Source: Marinobacter maritimus (GTDB lineage: Bacteria; Pseudomonadota; Gammaproteobacteria; Pseudomonadales; Oleiphilaceae). From it: a DNA stretch of 64,000 nt. Shown here one piece after another: positions 62,578-64,000 of the stretch. The notes under the pieces were generated by a model. The model was given only the letters and a program-made list of their open reading frames with translations. It did not search any database and was not told where the DNA came from. The DNA lies in assembly GCF_007671675.1 (NCBI RefSeq), contig NZ_VCGW01000002.1, positions 682,001-746,000 on the forward strand, in the 5' to 3' direction. The stretch's first letter is position 1, and the number at the start of each line of letters is the position of its first letter. The position numbers were made by a program, and so were the translations under genes.

Positions 62578-63535
62578 AAGTTCTCCGGTACATATCCATC
62601 AAGTGAGCTTCCACGGTTGTGGATGGGTAGTGGGGTTGGTCACCCTCTGCCAGACAAGTAGGCAGGCAACTGACTTGGTGGTCCGGGTTGCCGCTGAAGA
62701 AGAAAGGCACCGAGTAACGCTCGGCACCGGAGGTGTTGACCACGCGGTGCAGGGTGGAGCGATAGCGGTCGTTGGTCCAGCGCGCGATCATGTCGCCAAG
62801 GTTGACGACAAAAGTACCTGGAACTGGATCAGCATTGATCCAGCGGTCGCCTTTCACGTCCCAGACCTGCAATCCGGGCTTGTCGTCCAGCAGCAACACA
62901 GTAATGCCGCCAAAGTCTGTGTGGGCACCGCAGCCCTTTTCCCCTGGTGCCGGATTTGGTGGCTGAGGCGGGTAGTGGAGCAGGCGTAAGGTGGAGATGG
63001 GTTGCTGGCAAAAATCCTCGAAGAAATCATGAGCGAGCCCAAGAGACAGGGCCAGGGCCTCCATGATCCGGCCACTAAGTGCATTCAGAGCCTCGAAGTA
63101 TTCCATCATAGTGTTGCGGAACGCAGGCAGGGCATGGGGCCACTGGTTGGCTCCCTGGTTAAAGCGACCGGCCATAACACGTGGGTCTGAATCATCCAGT
63201 TCCTGGCCAATGTAGAAGCCTTCTTTAAGATCTGGTGGAGAGCCCGGTTCCAGAGTCTGGCCTTTTAGAGGTTCGTATCCCCGGTTGGCCTTGGAGAGGC
63301 TCTTGTTGATGGCTTCTTTTTCCGCGTCTGGCAGGTTGAACAGGGCTTGGGATTCCTTGAATACCCGGCTGATCAATGTCTCGGAAATTCCATGGTGGCT
63401 GACATAGAAAAAGCCAGTCTGCAGGCAGACGTCGGCCAGCAATCGGGCCAACTGTTGTCGTTGCTGGTCGGTTCCGGCCAGTAACGACAGATCGATAACA
63501 GGTAGCGAAGCCCCTGATTCGTTAATGACGCTCAT
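62570..63535 (-). CDS. 2-oxoglutarate/Fe(II) dioxygenase, isopenicillin-N-synthase-like (third)
   Basis: This 321-residue oxygenase has DIOX_N and 2OG-FeII_Oxy domains with H205-x-D207 and H263 as iron ligands and R273-x-S275 as the 2-oxoglutarate site. It carries 'ISTLRLLHYPPQPPNPAPGE' and 'GCGAHTDFGGITVLLLDDKP'. It groups with the paralogues at 26880 and 59815 and the fragment at 47547, but is clearly diverged. It is the first gene of a two-gene unit with an alpha/beta-hydrolase. A RutR-like site lies 28 bp upstream of its start. Confidence 0.85.
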   Translation of the reverse strand: MSVINESGASLPVIDLSLLAGTDQQRQQLARLLADVCLQTGFFYVSHHGISETLISRVFKESQALFNLPDAEKEAINKSLSKANRGYEPLKGQTLEPGSPPDLKEGFYIGQELDDSDPRVMAGRFNQGANQWPHALPAFRNTMMEYFEALNALSGRIMEALALSLGLAHDFFEDFCQQPISTLRLLHYPPQPPNPAPGEKGCGAHTDFGGITVLLLDDKPGLQVWDVKGDRWINADPVPGTFVVNLGDMIARWTNDRYRSTLHRVVNTSGAERYSVPFFFSGNPDHQVSCLPTCLAEGDQPHYPSTTVEAHLMDMYRRTYA

Positions 63536-63562
63536 GATGTCACTCCAGGTTCTTTAATAATA

Positions 63563-63597
63563 TTGTCCATATGGTCAGCAATTCACAAAGCGTGCCA
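63563..63597 (-). promoter_or_regulatory. RutR-like site and degenerate sigma-54 element of the third dioxygenase
   Basis: TTGTCCATATGGTCAG (63563-63578) is a close match to TTGACCANNTGGTCAA. Minus strand of 63582-63597 reads TGGCACGCTTTGTGAA, a perfect -24 half but a poor -12 half, so promoter activity is uncertain. The 420-bp gap between the divergent genes holds no gene I can support besides these elements. Confidence 0.5.
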
Positions 63598-63874
63598 GTG
63601 ATGTGTATCGGCTCAATGGCATGTAAATCGCGAGTGCTCTGATGTTCGAGGGTTTCGGGAGGTGTTGGTCGCGGTCGAAAGGCCTCAAATAAGGGCGCTT
63701 CGTGCACTTTTGCACTGGATTCGGGCGCAAGTTTGATTCGGTAAGCGGGTGTTTCCGTGGGTGTTGCCTTCTGTTCGTATGCCGGCATGAAAGCCTGAGC
63801 TGGCCCGTTAATTGAAGTCTTTTCAGAGGTGAACGCCAATTTTGGTCACGTTTGTTGTGCCTGGGTTGGCAAGC

Positions 63875-63920
63875 TGGCCTGGCCTTTGCTTTGTTCAATA
63901 AAACCTGACCGAATGATCAA
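63875..63920 (+). promoter_or_regulatory. Sigma-54-like promoter and RutR-like site of the gene at the right edge
   Basis: TGGCCTGGCCTTTGCT (63875-63890) has the -24 GG and -12 TTGC elements at correct spacing. CTGACCGAATGATCAA (63905-63920), a RutR-like site, begins 14 bases further on, the same distance as in the purine ABC operon at 36229-36273. The gene start is at 63957. Confidence 0.58.
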
Positions 63921-63956
63921 AAAATTCAGAGCATAAACCGTAGAAGGGGAAAGCAA

Positions 63957-64000
63957 ATGCATAAACGTATCACTCGTTCGTTTCTGATTGCAGCGTCATT
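63957..64000 (+). CDS. Start of an exported protein, cut by the window edge
   Basis: Fourteen codons are visible (MHKRITRSFLIAAS), with AGAAGGGGAAAG upstream as ribosome site. Basic residues followed by hydrophobic ones look like the start of a Sec signal peptide. The promoter resembles that of the purine transporter, so a binding protein or outer-membrane channel is likely, but the rest lies outside the window. Confidence 0.55.
   Translation, partial: MHKRITRSFLIAAS

Noticed and set aside
63540..63839. A 99-residue frame on the minus strand between the divergent genes at the right end
   Set aside because: It overlaps the RutR-like site and promoter region, has no ribosome site and no recognisable domain.

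Overview
The window looks like a chromosome segment of a marine gammaproteobacterium close to Marinobacter or its relatives. This is inferred from gene style and content (ast arginine catabolism, TRAP uptake, Tsx porin, a long palindromic intergenic repeat), not from a marker gene. No rRNA, tRNA, CRISPR array or intact insertion sequence was seen.

Layout. (1) 1-10.9 kb: arginine catabolism. astD (end) and astB are followed by a TetR/RND efflux unit, then by astE, which lies in a reverse operon with a basic amino-acid ABC transporter. (2) 11-19.8 kb: a GlcC/LldR-type GntR regulator divergent from a TRAP transporter joined to glcG-glcD-glcE-glcF, for glycolate/2-hydroxyacid uptake and oxidation. 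(3) 19.9-23.7 kb: a DUF4124 protein, a Bcr/CflA exporter, a SulP permease and a probable globin remnant. (4) 23.8-43.6 kb: purine catabolism. It holds a BMP-type binding protein, an 8-oxoguanine-deaminase-like enzyme divergent from a 2OG-Fe(II) dioxygenase, the tightly overlapped operon xdhA-xdhB-xdhC-uraD-uraH-guaD-puuD, a divergent nucleoside/purine ABC importer with a Tsx porin, rutR, puuE and alc. The last enzyme, allA, is broken. (5) 43.6-63.5 kb: a mosaic accessory nitrogen region. It holds a second molybdenum hydroxylase, gene remnants, an eight-gene operon (BMP-type ABC importer, two BiuH/TrtA-type cysteine hydrolases, allophanate hydrolase AtzF and AtzH), a GntR regulator, formamidase, 8-oxoguanine deaminase, two more 2OG-Fe(II) dioxygenases, a binding protein without a transporter and an alpha/beta hydrolase.

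How it fits together. Guanine, 8-oxoguanine, xanthine and hypoxanthine would converge on urate, then pass through 5-hydroxyisourate, OHCU and allantoin to ureidoglycolate plus urea. Biuret, and probably triuret (a known oxidation product of urate), would be imported and hydrolysed through allophanate to ammonia and CO2. The dioxygenases resemble fungal thymine-7-hydroxylase and sit beside the deaminases, which suggests an oxidative step on nucleobases that I cannot assign. Almost every intergenic region of the purine/ureide block has a -24/-12 (sigma-54) promoter-like sequence, and most of these adjoin a TTGACCANNTGGTCAA-like site, the known RutR motif, next to a rutR gene. This points to nitrogen-limitation activation combined with nucleobase-responsive repression. 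Sites were found by eye, so individual weak sites may be chance.
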